From: Lichenicoccus sp964245755
GTDB taxonomy: Bacteria > Pseudomonadota > Alphaproteobacteria > Acetobacterales > Acetobacteraceae
NCBI GenBank assembly: GCA_964245755.1
Contig: CAXTNV010000001.1
Coordinates: 87,128 to 151,127, forward strand
Length of the DNA stretch: 64,000 bases
Direction of reading: 5' to 3'
Shown: positions 51,441 to 60,033 of the stretch, one piece after another
Layout: each line of letters starts with the position of its first letter
Numbering within the stretch: position 1 is the stretch's first letter
Position numbers and translations under genes: made by a program
Notes under the pieces: model-generated
Database searches by the model: none
Told to the model about the DNA's origin: nothing
What the model saw: the letters and a program-made list of their open reading frames with translations, nothing else

Positions 51441-52817
51441 TCAGCGAGCGCCTGCCCCGGCATGTCGCGCCGCGGTGGCCGCGGCACGCCGGAGCGCCGC
51501 CTCAGCCTGGGCCGGGAGATCGAGGCGGCCATAGACCGAGGCGAGCGCGCGATTGACCGGCACGCCGTCCGGATCGGCCTGACGGCGCAACTCGAGCGCC
51601 TGCTGCGCCTGCACCAGCCGGCCTGACTGCAGCAGCGAGTCCAGCAGGATCTGGTCGAACAGGTCGCGCTGGGCGTGGCTGCCGCCGATCTCGAACAGGC
51701 GCGGCATCACCGGGGCGAGGCGGCGCACCACCTGCTCGTGGTTGCCGGCGGCGTGGGCGAGCAGGCCTTCCGCCGCCGGCTCGACCAGATCGCGCCACAA
51801 CGCGTCGCCGCCGCGACCGCGCGCGAGTACGGCGTCGTGCAGCGTCGCGGTTTCCGCCCGCCCGGCGCGGGCGAGCCCGTATAGGTACTGCAGCGTCAGG
51901 AACGGCTGGCTGGTGTCACCGGCGCGCGCGGCAAGGTAGCAGCCGAGCTCGATCCAGCGGGCGCCGGGATCGATGCCCGCGAACTCCATCCGGGTCAGCA
52001 GCGAGATCGCCCCGACCTGATCCTGCGAGAAATCCTTCTGCAACGACCAGCAATGCTCGTCGTAGGCGGCAAGCGCCTGCTCGGACCGGCCCTGGCTGAG
52101 GTAGAACAGCGCCAGGTGCCACCAGTGGTGGGTGTACATGAAGGAGTTCAGGCCCGCCCAGCTGTCGCGCATCTCCTCCAGGAAGCTCGCTCCCTCGTCT
52201 ATGCGGCCCTGCGTAAGCATGACGTGGGCCAGCGCGTGCTGCGCCCAGGGCTCGCGACGACGCATCGACAGCGCCCGCCGGGCCGCGTCCTCCGCATCCC
52301 CGAGCAGGTGGCACTGCTCGAAGGCGAACGCCATCAGGCCGTGCTGGAACGCGATGTCCTGGCGCGCCTCCGCTCCCGACTGGGCGATCCGAAGCATCGC
52401 GGGGAAGTCGCCGCGGTTGAAGTCGTTGTAGTGGTGCAGCTTGACCATCAGCAGGTCGCGCGGATCCGCCGCAACCGCGCGACGGGCGGCCGCCTGCGCC
52501 GCGTCGATGTCGCCCTCGATCATCGCCGACAGGAACAGGGTCGCCTCCCGCTCGCGCGGTGCCTCGGCAGCCGCCGCGTCGCGGGCCCGCGCCAGGTAGA
52601 ACCGCGCCGCCTCGGGCACGTCGCCGGTTTCGGACAGCATCCAGAGCAGCCCGGCATAGGCGTTGAGCAGGCATTCGCCGGGTGCGGCATCGGCTGCGGC
52701 CAGCACCCGCACCGCGCGGGTCTCGTAGCCGAGCAGGCCGACCACCATGTCGTCGATCGCCGAAAGGGCGGCGGGATCGTCCGAGGCGACCGGCGATCCG
52801 AAAAAGTCAGCGCCCAT
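51441..52817 (-). CDS. TTC38-like tetratricopeptide-repeat protein
   Basis: Protein of 458 residues built of TPR-like helix pairs, similar to the TTC38 family found in bacteria and animals. FMYTHHWWHLALFYLSQG (about 228-245) is the family hallmark, and AQHALAHVMLTQGRIDEGASFLEEM precedes it. No signal peptide, so cytoplasmic. It is the last gene of the minus-strand ABC-transporter operon and overlaps the alpha/beta hydrolase by 11 bases. The family has no established biochemical role; binding or chaperoning of small molecules or partner proteins are both possible. Confidence 0.8.
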   Translation of the reverse strand: MGADFFGSPVASDDPAALSAIDDMVVGLLGYETRAVRVLAAADAAPGECLLNAYAGLLWMLSETGDVPEAARFYLARARDAAAAEAPREREATLFLSAMIEGDIDAAQAAARRAVAADPRDLLMVKLHHYNDFNRGDFPAMLRIAQSGAEARQDIAFQHGLMAFAFEQCHLLGDAEDAARRALSMRRREPWAQHALAHVMLTQGRIDEGASFLEEMRDSWAGLNSFMYTHHWWHLALFYLSQGRSEQALAAYDEHCWSLQKDFSQDQVGAISLLTRMEFAGIDPGARWIELGCYLAARAGDTSQPFLTLQYLYGLARAGRAETATLHDAVLARGRGGDALWRDLVEPAAEGLLAHAAGNHEQVVRRLAPVMPRLFEIGGSHAQRDLFDQILLDSLLQSGRLVQAQQALELRRQADPDGVPVNRALASVYGRLDLPAQAEAALRRAAATAARHAGAGAR

Positions 52818-53682
52818 CGATGAACTCCAGCATCGCCCGCCCGGTCTCGTCTGGCTGTTCCATCATGATCTGGTGGGCGGCCCCCGCCACGATCCGCCGG
52901 GTGGCGCGCGGCAGCGCCCTGGCGATCGCGTCGGTCACCACCTGCGGCACGATGCCGTCCGCGGCACCGCAGAGCACCAGCACCGGCAGGTCGAGTGCCG
53001 CCAGCCGGGCCATCGAGAGCGCCGCCGACTGCGTCAGCATGGCGCGCAGCACGAACATCGAGTTGCCCGATGCCACCTGCTCCTCGCCGGCGACCAGCGC
53101 CGGATCGGTATCGGGATGCCAGCCGCGCTTGCGGAAGCCGCGCGACAGGATCGGGCGCAGCAGCGACAGCACCGGCAGCGGCAGCTTCTTGAACAGCCAG
53201 GCGACGCCTCCGCCTCCCTCGTGCAGCTCGACCGGGGCCGAGGCCACCAGCACGGCACGCTCGACCTCGCCCAGGCGTCCCTGTCGTGCCAGCTCGTCCA
53301 GGTAGAGCAGCGTCTGCCGGCCGCCGAACGAATGGCCGACCAGGATCGTCCGCGCGGTGCGGTAGCGGGCCACCACCGCCCGGTAGTCGGCCAGCATCGG
53401 CGCGCTGCCGTAGTCGGCTCGCGATCGCGGCCGCGGGCTGGCGCCGTGGCCGAGCGCGTCCCAGGCGACCACGCCGTAGCCGGCGGCGATGCCGGCGGCC
53501 CACAGGAAGCGCCAGTGCTCCTTGTTGCCGCCGCCGCCGTGGCAGAAGAAGATCGTCGCCTCGGCGCGGCCGGCGCCGGGGTGGGTCGCGACGCTGAGCA
53601 CCCGGCCCGGGCGGATCTCGACCGGGCTGCCGCCGATCGCAGCCACCACTCCGGCAGCGGGCATGGCGGCCGACGCGATCAC
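52807..53682 (-). CDS. Alpha/beta-fold hydrolase
   Basis: Predicted cytoplasmic esterase or amidase of 291 residues. The start is probably GTG at 53682, overlapping the upstream peptidase stop (GTGA); ATG 53664 is the alternative. FCHGGGGNKEHWRFL forms the oxyanion region, VGHSFGG carries the nucleophile serine, LCGAADGIVP the acidic region and GAAHQIMMEQP the catalytic histidine. Tight coupling on both sides places it in the peptide-uptake operon, where it may process the imported compound. Substrate unknown. Confidence 0.85.
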   Translation of the reverse strand: MIASAAMPAAGVVAAIGGSPVEIRPGRVLSVATHPGAGRAEATIFFCHGGGGNKEHWRFLWAAGIAAGYGVVAWDALGHGASPRPRSRADYGSAPMLADYRAVVARYRTARTILVGHSFGGRQTLLYLDELARQGRLGEVERAVLVASAPVELHEGGGGVAWLFKKLPLPVLSLLRPILSRGFRKRGWHPDTDPALVAGEEQVASGNSMFVLRAMLTQSAALSMARLAALDLPVLVLCGAADGIVPQVVTDAIARALPRATRRIVAGAAHQIMMEQPDETGRAMLEFIDGR

Positions 53683-54719
53683 GCGGTTGCCTCCGGCCGG
53701 CTCATGGCGCCGAAGCGATCCTTCCAGCTGCGCTGCCCATCCGGAGCCTCGTCGGAACGCGCCGCCCAGACGCCGCGCGCGATCGCGCGCGCCATGCTCA
53801 GGGTGGCGGCGTGGCAAAGGCCGGAGATCTCCTCGAACGGATCGCGAAGTGCCACCCGGCCGGTGCCGGCGGCGAACACGGTGTCCCCGTCGCGCGGCAG
53901 GTGCGCCGGCAGTACCGCGCGGGCGAGGCCGTCCTGGCCGGCGATCGCAAGGCGGCGTGCCAGGGGCGGCGTCAGCGCTGCATCCGTGGCCACCAGGCCA
54001 ATCACCGTGCCGGATCCGCTGCCGTGTAGTCCAGTCGGCGGCTTGAGCCTCAGGCGCAGCTCGTCCGCTGAGGGACGCGCGACCATGCCAAGGCCGCCGA
54101 ACTCCGCCCCGCGCTCGAATGCGGCCGCCCAGAAGTGCGGGCCGTCGCCGACGGTGACGCTGCCGATCGCGTTGACCGCGACGATCGCCGCCACCGCGTG
54201 CCCGCTTGCGGTCTGCATGCTTGCGGAGCCGAGGCCGCCCTTGACCGTCGCGGTCGTGGCCCCGGTGCCGGCGCCTACGGAGCCGAGCGCGAAGCTGCCG
54301 CCGCGCGCCGAGGCGGCGGCGTCGTGGCCGAGGCCGGCATAGGGAGACAGCAGCTCCCACGCCTTGTCGCCGCCGTTGGCGAGGTCGAACAGGCTCGCCT
54401 GCACCACGATCGGCACGGCGACCAGCCGTTCCGGAGGCGCCTCGCGCCACTGCCGCCGGAACCAGGCCTGCACCCCGGCGGTGGCGTCGAGTCCGTAGGT
54501 GGAACCCCCCGACAGCACCACCGCGTCGATGCGCTCCACCGCCATCTCCAGCTCGAGCAGCGCGGTCTCGCGAACCGCCGGCGCGCCGCCGAGGATCGAG
54601 ACGGCGGCGACCGCCGGCTGCTCGAACAGGATCGCGGTGACCCCCGAGCGCAGGCGGTGGTCGGTCGCTTGACCTACCCGCAGGCCGGCGACGTCGGTGA
54701 GCAGGTTCAGGCTGGTCAT
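53679..54719 (-). CDS. P1 family (S58, DmpA-like) aminopeptidase
   Basis: Self-processing Ntn-type hydrolase related to L-aminopeptidase/D-amidase DmpA and beta-peptidyl aminopeptidases. It has 346 residues from the ATG at 54719, which has a GGAG site; ATG 54740 overlapping the upstream gene is possible. LTDVAGLRVGQATD is the standard opening, VLSGGSTYGLDATAGVQ follows, and VGAGTGATTATVKGGLGSASMQ contains the Gly-Ser processing region whose serine should become the new N-terminal nucleophile. GLVATDAALT marks the end region. Members cleave N-terminal, D- or beta-linked residues. Part of the transporter operon. Confidence 0.88.
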   Translation of the reverse strand: MTSLNLLTDVAGLRVGQATDHRLRSGVTAILFEQPAVAAVSILGGAPAVRETALLELEMAVERIDAVVLSGGSTYGLDATAGVQAWFRRQWREAPPERLVAVPIVVQASLFDLANGGDKAWELLSPYAGLGHDAAASARGGSFALGSVGAGTGATTATVKGGLGSASMQTASGHAVAAIVAVNAIGSVTVGDGPHFWAAAFERGAEFGGLGMVARPSADELRLRLKPPTGLHGSGSGTVIGLVATDAALTPPLARRLAIAGQDGLARAVLPAHLPRDGDTVFAAGTGRVALRDPFEEISGLCHAATLSMARAIARGVWAARSDEAPDGQRSWKDRFGAMSRPEATA

Positions 54720-54732
54720 GGCGCGCTCCGGA

Positions 54733-55637
<905 letters not shown>

Positions 55638-55641
<4 letters not shown>

Positions 55642-56612
55642 GCCGCCTGCTGCGGGTAGCGGCAGGCCACCTCGCGCCCAGGCACATGGGAAGCGAGCGG
55701 CGGCTGCGCCGGCAGGCAGTCCGGCCGCACGCGTGGGCAGCGTCCGGCGAAGCAGCAGCCCTCGCCGCGCGACCAGGGATCCGGCACCTGGCCGGCGATG
55801 GTCTCCAGCATCGAGCCCGGCGCCGGCCGCGCCCCGTGCAGCGAGGCCGCGAGCAGGCCATGCGCGTACGGATGCAGCGGATGCGCGAACAGCAACGCGG
55901 TCGGCGCGGTCTCGACCAGGTGCCCCGCATAGAGCACCAGCGTGCGGCCGCAGATGCGCTCGACCACGCCGAGATCGTGCGTGATGCTCAGCGTCGCCAT
56001 GCCGTCTTCCCGCGCCAGCGTCGCGAGCATCGTTAGGATCTGCGCCTGCGTGGTGGCGTCGAGCGCGGTCGCGATCTCGTCGGCGATCAGCAGCCGCGGC
56101 CGGCAGGCGATGGCGATCGCGATCATCACCCGCTGGCGCTGGCCGCCGGACAGCCGATGCGGCGGCTGCTCGGGGGGATACCGGTGCGTCGGCAGCCCGA
56201 CCCGGTCGAGCAGCACGCGCGTCCGTGCCTCCGCCTCGCCGCGCGACAGGCGCAGCTGCAGCCGCATGCCCTCCGCCACCTGGCGGCCGATCGGCTGCAC
56301 CGGGTTCAGCGCACGCATCGGCTCCTGGAACACCATGGCGATGTCGCGGCCGCGCACGGCGCAGCGCTCGGCCTCGCTCAGCGCCTGCAGGTCGCGCCCC
56401 TCGAACCGGATCGCGCCGCAGGCCTGCGCGACGCCGGGCAGCAATCCCATCAGCGCCAGTCCGAGCATCGACTTGCCCGATCCAGACTCGCCGACCAGCC
56501 CCACGGTCTCACCCGCTTCGACGTGCAGGTCGAGATCGTGCAGCACGGTGGCGTGGCGCCCGCGTCGTCCGATCCGCACCGACAGCCTCTCGATCTGGAG
56601 CAGCGCGCTCAT
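55638..56612 (-). CDS. Peptide ABC transporter ATP-binding protein (DppD/OppD type)
   Basis: First ATPase of the importer, 324 residues from the ATG at 56612. Walker A GESGSGKS at residues 41-48, Q-loop MVFQEPMRALNPV, signature LSGGQRQRVMIAIAIA and Walker B LLIADEIATALD are present; the Pro after DE is replaced by Ile, a tolerated variation. The C-terminus has the cysteine module CCFAGRCPRVRPDC. It overlaps the permease stop by four bases. Frames extending upstream to 57470 are shadows of the permease. Confidence 0.93.
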
Positions 56613-57421
56613 CCGCCGCGCGGTCCGCGCGGGTCGAGTCGGTCGCGCAGCCCGTCGCCGAGCAGGTTGAGCCCCAGCACCAGCGCCGCGATCGCCACCC
56701 CAGGACAGATCACCAGCAGCGCCGTCCGGTGGATGTAGGTCTGGTAGTCGCGCAGCATGCGGCCGAGGCTCGGCGCCGGCGGCTGCGTGCCGAGCCCGAG
56801 ATAGTTCAACGCCGCCTCCAGCGTCACCGCCAGGCCCAGCAGCAGCGTCGCCTGCACCAGCAGCCCGCCCGCGATGTTGGGCAGCACGTGCACCAGCAGG
56901 ATCTTCGGCCAGCCGCGTCCGGCGAGGCGGGCGGCGAGAATGTAGTCCTGGGTCAGCACCGTCAGCGCCGCAGCGCGGGTGACGCGCGCGAACACCGGGA
57001 TGTCGAACACGCCGATCGCGATCACCGCGCTGAGCATGCCGGGTGCCGAGACCGCGACCACCATGATCCCGGTGAGCAGCGGCGGGAACGCGAAGATCAG
57101 GTCGCACAGGCGCAGGATCGGGACGCTGCCGGCGTGGCGGCCGGCGCTGGCGAGCCCGAGCGGCACCCCGAGGAGGGCGCCCAGCAGCACCGACAGCAGG
57201 CAGACCACGCTCGTGTTGCGCAGGCCCGCCATCAGCATCGACAGCATGTCGCGGCCGAACGGATCGCTGCCCAGCGGATGCGCGAGACCCGGCGGCGCCA
57301 GGCGGTGCAGGATGTCGATCGCGGCCGGCGGATAGGGTGTCCAGGCCAGCGACGACAGCGCCGCCAGCGCCAGCGAGCCGGTCAGCGCGGCGCCGACGCC
57401 GAGGTTCGAAAGCGGCCTCAC
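56609..57421 (-). CDS. Peptide ABC transporter permease (DppC type)
   Basis: Inner-membrane permease, 270 residues from GTG 57421, which overlaps the DppB stop (GTGA). The N-terminal segment HPLGSDPFGRDMLSMLMAGLRNT is the DppC hallmark. About six hydrophobic helices are visible, with the coupling-loop region DYILAARLAGRGWPKILLVHVLPNI (EAA motif). The protein ends LGDGLRDRLDPR, also typical. Pairs with the DppB-type permease to form the channel. Confidence 0.93.
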   Translation of the reverse strand: MRPLSNLGVGAALTGSLALAALSSLAWTPYPPAAIDILHRLAPPGLAHPLGSDPFGRDMLSMLMAGLRNTSVVCLLSVLLGALLGVPLGLASAGRHAGSVPILRLCDLIFAFPPLLTGIMVVAVSAPGMLSAVIAIGVFDIPVFARVTRAAALTVLTQDYILAARLAGRGWPKILLVHVLPNIAGGLLVQATLLLGLAVTLEAALNYLGLGTQPPAPSLGRMLRDYQTYIHRTALLVICPGVAIAALVLGLNLLGDGLRDRLDPRGPRGG

Positions 57422-58374
57422 GCACCGCGCCGGCCGGCCGCGTCGGCCAGCCGCGGATCGAGCCCGACATACAGCAGCTCGACCGCGAAATTGACCACGG
57501 TCACCACCGCGACCAGCAGCATCACCAGGTCCTGGACCACGATCAGGTCGCGCTGGGTGATGGCCTCGTACACCAGCCGCCCGACGCCGGGCAGGCTGAA
57601 CACGTTCTCGACCACGATGGTGCCGGCGACCAGGAAGGAGAACTGCATGCCGAGGATCGTGACCGTCGGGATCAGCGCGTTCGGCACCGCGTGGCGCCAC
57701 AGCGCGGCTCGCCGGCTCAGGCCCTTGCCGCGCGCGGTGCGCATGAACTCCTCGTCCTGCACCGACAGCACGCTGCCGCGCATCACCCGGGCCAGCACCG
57801 CCCCCTGCGGCAGGGCGATGGCGAGTGCCGGCAGCAGCAGTGCCGCGAATCCAGAGAGCGGGTGCCCCCAGCCGGGAAAGCCGCTCGCCGGGAGCAGGTG
57901 GCCGTGCAGGGCGACGATCAGGATCAGCAGCACGCCGAGCCAGAAGTCCGGGATCGCCTGGCCGAGCTGTGTGAGCACGTCGAGTGCGGTGCCGGCGGCC
58001 CGTCCTCTCCAGGCGGCGCCGACCACGCCGAGCGGGATGCCGAGCAGCACCGACAGCAGCAGCGCCAGCAGCGTCAGCGGCAGGGTCACCGCCAGCCGGT
58101 TGCCGAGCAGCTGCGAGACCGGGATGTCGTAGGTGGTGCTGACGCCGAGGTCACCGGTCAGCAGCCCACCGATCCAGCGCAGGTAGCGCGTCGCCAGCGG
58201 CAGGTCGAAGCCGAGCCGGTGGTGCAGCGCCGCGAGCGCCGAGGGCTCGGCGTCCATGCCGAGCATGATCGCGGCGGGATCGCCGGGCAGCACGTCCAGC
58301 ACCAGGAACACGACGAGCGAGGCAGCGAGCAGCGTCGCCAGCAGCCAGGCGAGGGTGCCTATCGGGGCGCGCAT
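57418..58374 (-). CDS. Peptide ABC transporter permease (DppB type)
   Basis: Inner-membrane permease of 318 residues. An N-terminal helix is followed by LDVLPGDPAAIMLG and the LGFDLPLATRYLRWIGGLLTGDLGVS segment, standard for DppB. The EAA loop is DEEFMRTARGKGLSRRAALWRHAVPNALIP. About six helices are seen. The ATG overlaps the binding-protein stop as TGATG, so all transporter genes are translationally coupled. Confidence 0.94.
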   Translation of the reverse strand: MRAPIGTLAWLLATLLAASLVVFLVLDVLPGDPAAIMLGMDAEPSALAALHHRLGFDLPLATRYLRWIGGLLTGDLGVSTTYDIPVSQLLGNRLAVTLPLTLLALLLSVLLGIPLGVVGAAWRGRAAGTALDVLTQLGQAIPDFWLGVLLILIVALHGHLLPASGFPGWGHPLSGFAALLLPALAIALPQGAVLARVMRGSVLSVQDEEFMRTARGKGLSRRAALWRHAVPNALIPTVTILGMQFSFLVAGTIVVENVFSLPGVGRLVYEAITQRDLIVVQDLVMLLVAVVTVVNFAVELLYVGLDPRLADAAGRRGA

Positions 58375-59897
58375 CAGGGCGCGGCTGGGGCCGCCGCCCA
58401 GCTCATCTCCGACAGCACCGTCGCCGGCAGCGTGCGGTCGACGCGCACGCCGCGTAGTGCCGCGTCGGCCACCGTGATGGTCTTGAAGCTGAACAGGAAC
58501 ACGTTCGGCTCGTCGTCGGCGAGCTTGCGCTGCATGCGCTGCGACAGCGCCACCTGCTGCGCCGGATCCAGCGCAGCTTCGCGCTGCCGGTAGAGCGCGT
58601 CGTACTGGGGGTCATGGTAGTTGAAGTAGTAGTGCGGCCGGGCATAGATATCGAGGTCGGCCGGCTCGGTATGGGCGATGATCGTGGCCTGGTAGTTCGC
58701 CTGGCCGAACACGCGCTGCAGCCACTGCGCCCACTCGACCGGCACCAGCGTCACCTGCAGCCCGACCTGCGGCAGGTAGGCGCCGATCAGCTCGCCCAGC
58801 TGGTGCGCATACGGTGTCGGCGGCAGCGTGATGGTCAGCGTGCTGCCGGGCGCGACTCCGGCCTGCGCCAGCAGCTGCGTGGCACGGGTGGGATCGAACG
58901 GGTAGCGCTTCGACAAATCGACATAGTCCGCGTCGGCCGGCGTGCGGTGCGATCCGATCACGCTCGCGTAGCCGTCGTCGACGGCGTGCACCAGTGCCGC
59001 GCGGTCGATCGCGTAGGCCAGCGCTCGACGCGCGCGCACGTCGTCGAACGGCTTGCGCGCGTTGTTCAGGGCCAGCATCACCTTGGCATCGCTGCGCCCG
59101 ACCAGGACGCGGAAGCCGGGGTCGTGGGCGAAGCCGCCGAGCTGCTCCGGCTGCATGTTGGTGAACAGGTCGATCGCGTGGCCCTTCAGCGCGTTCTCGG
59201 CCGCGAGCGGGTCGGCGAGGAAGCGGAACGTCGCCTCGGCGATCGCCGGCGCCGGCCCCCAATAGTGCGGATTGCGCACCAGCGTCACGCTGTCGCCACG
59301 CTTCCAGCCGGCGAGCAGATACGGGCCGGTGCCGACCGGCCGCACGTCGTCGCCGGCAGCCGTGGCAGGCGCCACCATCACCGCACTGGCCCAGCCAAGC
59401 CGGTAGAGCAGCTCCGCCGAGGGCTGCGTCAGCCGGATCACCGCCTCGTCCGCGGACGGGCAGAGCACCTCGGCGATCGGGGCGAAGAACGGCCGCTGCG
59501 GGTTGCGGCTGCCGTCCGCGCGGGCACGGTCGATGCTGAACCGCACGACGGCGCAGTCGAACGGCGTGCCGTCGCTGAAGCGGACGCCGTGCCGGAGCCG
59601 GAAGTCGTAGCCCAGCCCGTCGGCGGATCGCGTCCAGGCGGTGGCCAGCGCCGGCTGCACCGAGCCGTTCGCGGTTATGCGCGTCAGGCCCTCGAAGATG
59701 TTGCCGTAGGTGACGTCCGCCACCGGCTCCGACGGGTTGACGGTGGGGTCGAGCACCGGCGGCTCCAGCGTCAGGCCGATCGCGACGGCGTCCGGATGCG
59801 CCGGTGCCGCGGCCTGCAGCAGCAGCGCCACGATGGCCATGCCGGCGGGCCGCGCGAGGCCGCTGCATCGACCCCCTCCGATGGGAACTGCAATCAT
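58374..59897 (-). CDS. Peptide-type ABC transporter substrate-binding protein
   Basis: Periplasmic solute-binding protein of family 5 (SBP_bac_5), 507 residues, first gene of the operon. The N-terminus has a signal peptide with hydrophobic core GMAIVALLLQAAAPAHP. The mature domain has LEPPVLDPTVNPSEPVADVTYGNIFEGLTR, VRFSDGTPFDCAVVRFSIDRA, GTGPYLLAGW, VRNPHYWG and VRARRALAYAIDRAALV, all family landmarks. The ligand may be a peptide, but the family also binds nickel complexes, opines, sugars and siderophores, so identity is open. It diverges from the TonB receptor. Confidence 0.93.
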   Translation of the reverse strand: MIAVPIGGGRCSGLARPAGMAIVALLLQAAAPAHPDAVAIGLTLEPPVLDPTVNPSEPVADVTYGNIFEGLTRITANGSVQPALATAWTRSADGLGYDFRLRHGVRFSDGTPFDCAVVRFSIDRARADGSRNPQRPFFAPIAEVLCPSADEAVIRLTQPSAELLYRLGWASAVMVAPATAAGDDVRPVGTGPYLLAGWKRGDSVTLVRNPHYWGPAPAIAEATFRFLADPLAAENALKGHAIDLFTNMQPEQLGGFAHDPGFRVLVGRSDAKVMLALNNARKPFDDVRARRALAYAIDRAALVHAVDDGYASVIGSHRTPADADYVDLSKRYPFDPTRATQLLAQAGVAPGSTLTITLPPTPYAHQLGELIGAYLPQVGLQVTLVPVEWAQWLQRVFGQANYQATIIAHTEPADLDIYARPHYYFNYHDPQYDALYRQREAALDPAQQVALSQRMQRKLADDEPNVFLFSFKTITVADAALRGVRVDRTLPATVLSEMSWAAAPAAP

Positions 59898-60033
59898 GAT
59901 CAGTGCATCCGAATTTGCACTAAAAGTTAACGTTGTTTATGCAGAGGATCAAGCGGTTGCTCCCGGGATACGGATCCTGCCACATCGGGCGGGACCAAGG
60001 ATGACTGGCGGCCAGCCCTAACCTCCAGCCGAG
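59898..60033. promoter_or_regulatory. Divergent promoter region, binding protein / TonB receptor
   Basis: A strikingly AT-rich patch at about 59911-59950 lies in otherwise GC-rich DNA between the two divergent operons, as expected for promoters. A weak -35-like TTGCAC (59915) is followed 17 bases later by TATGCA (59938). A shared regulator for both operons is plausible; no Fur-box-like 19-mer was found by eye. Confidence 0.45.
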
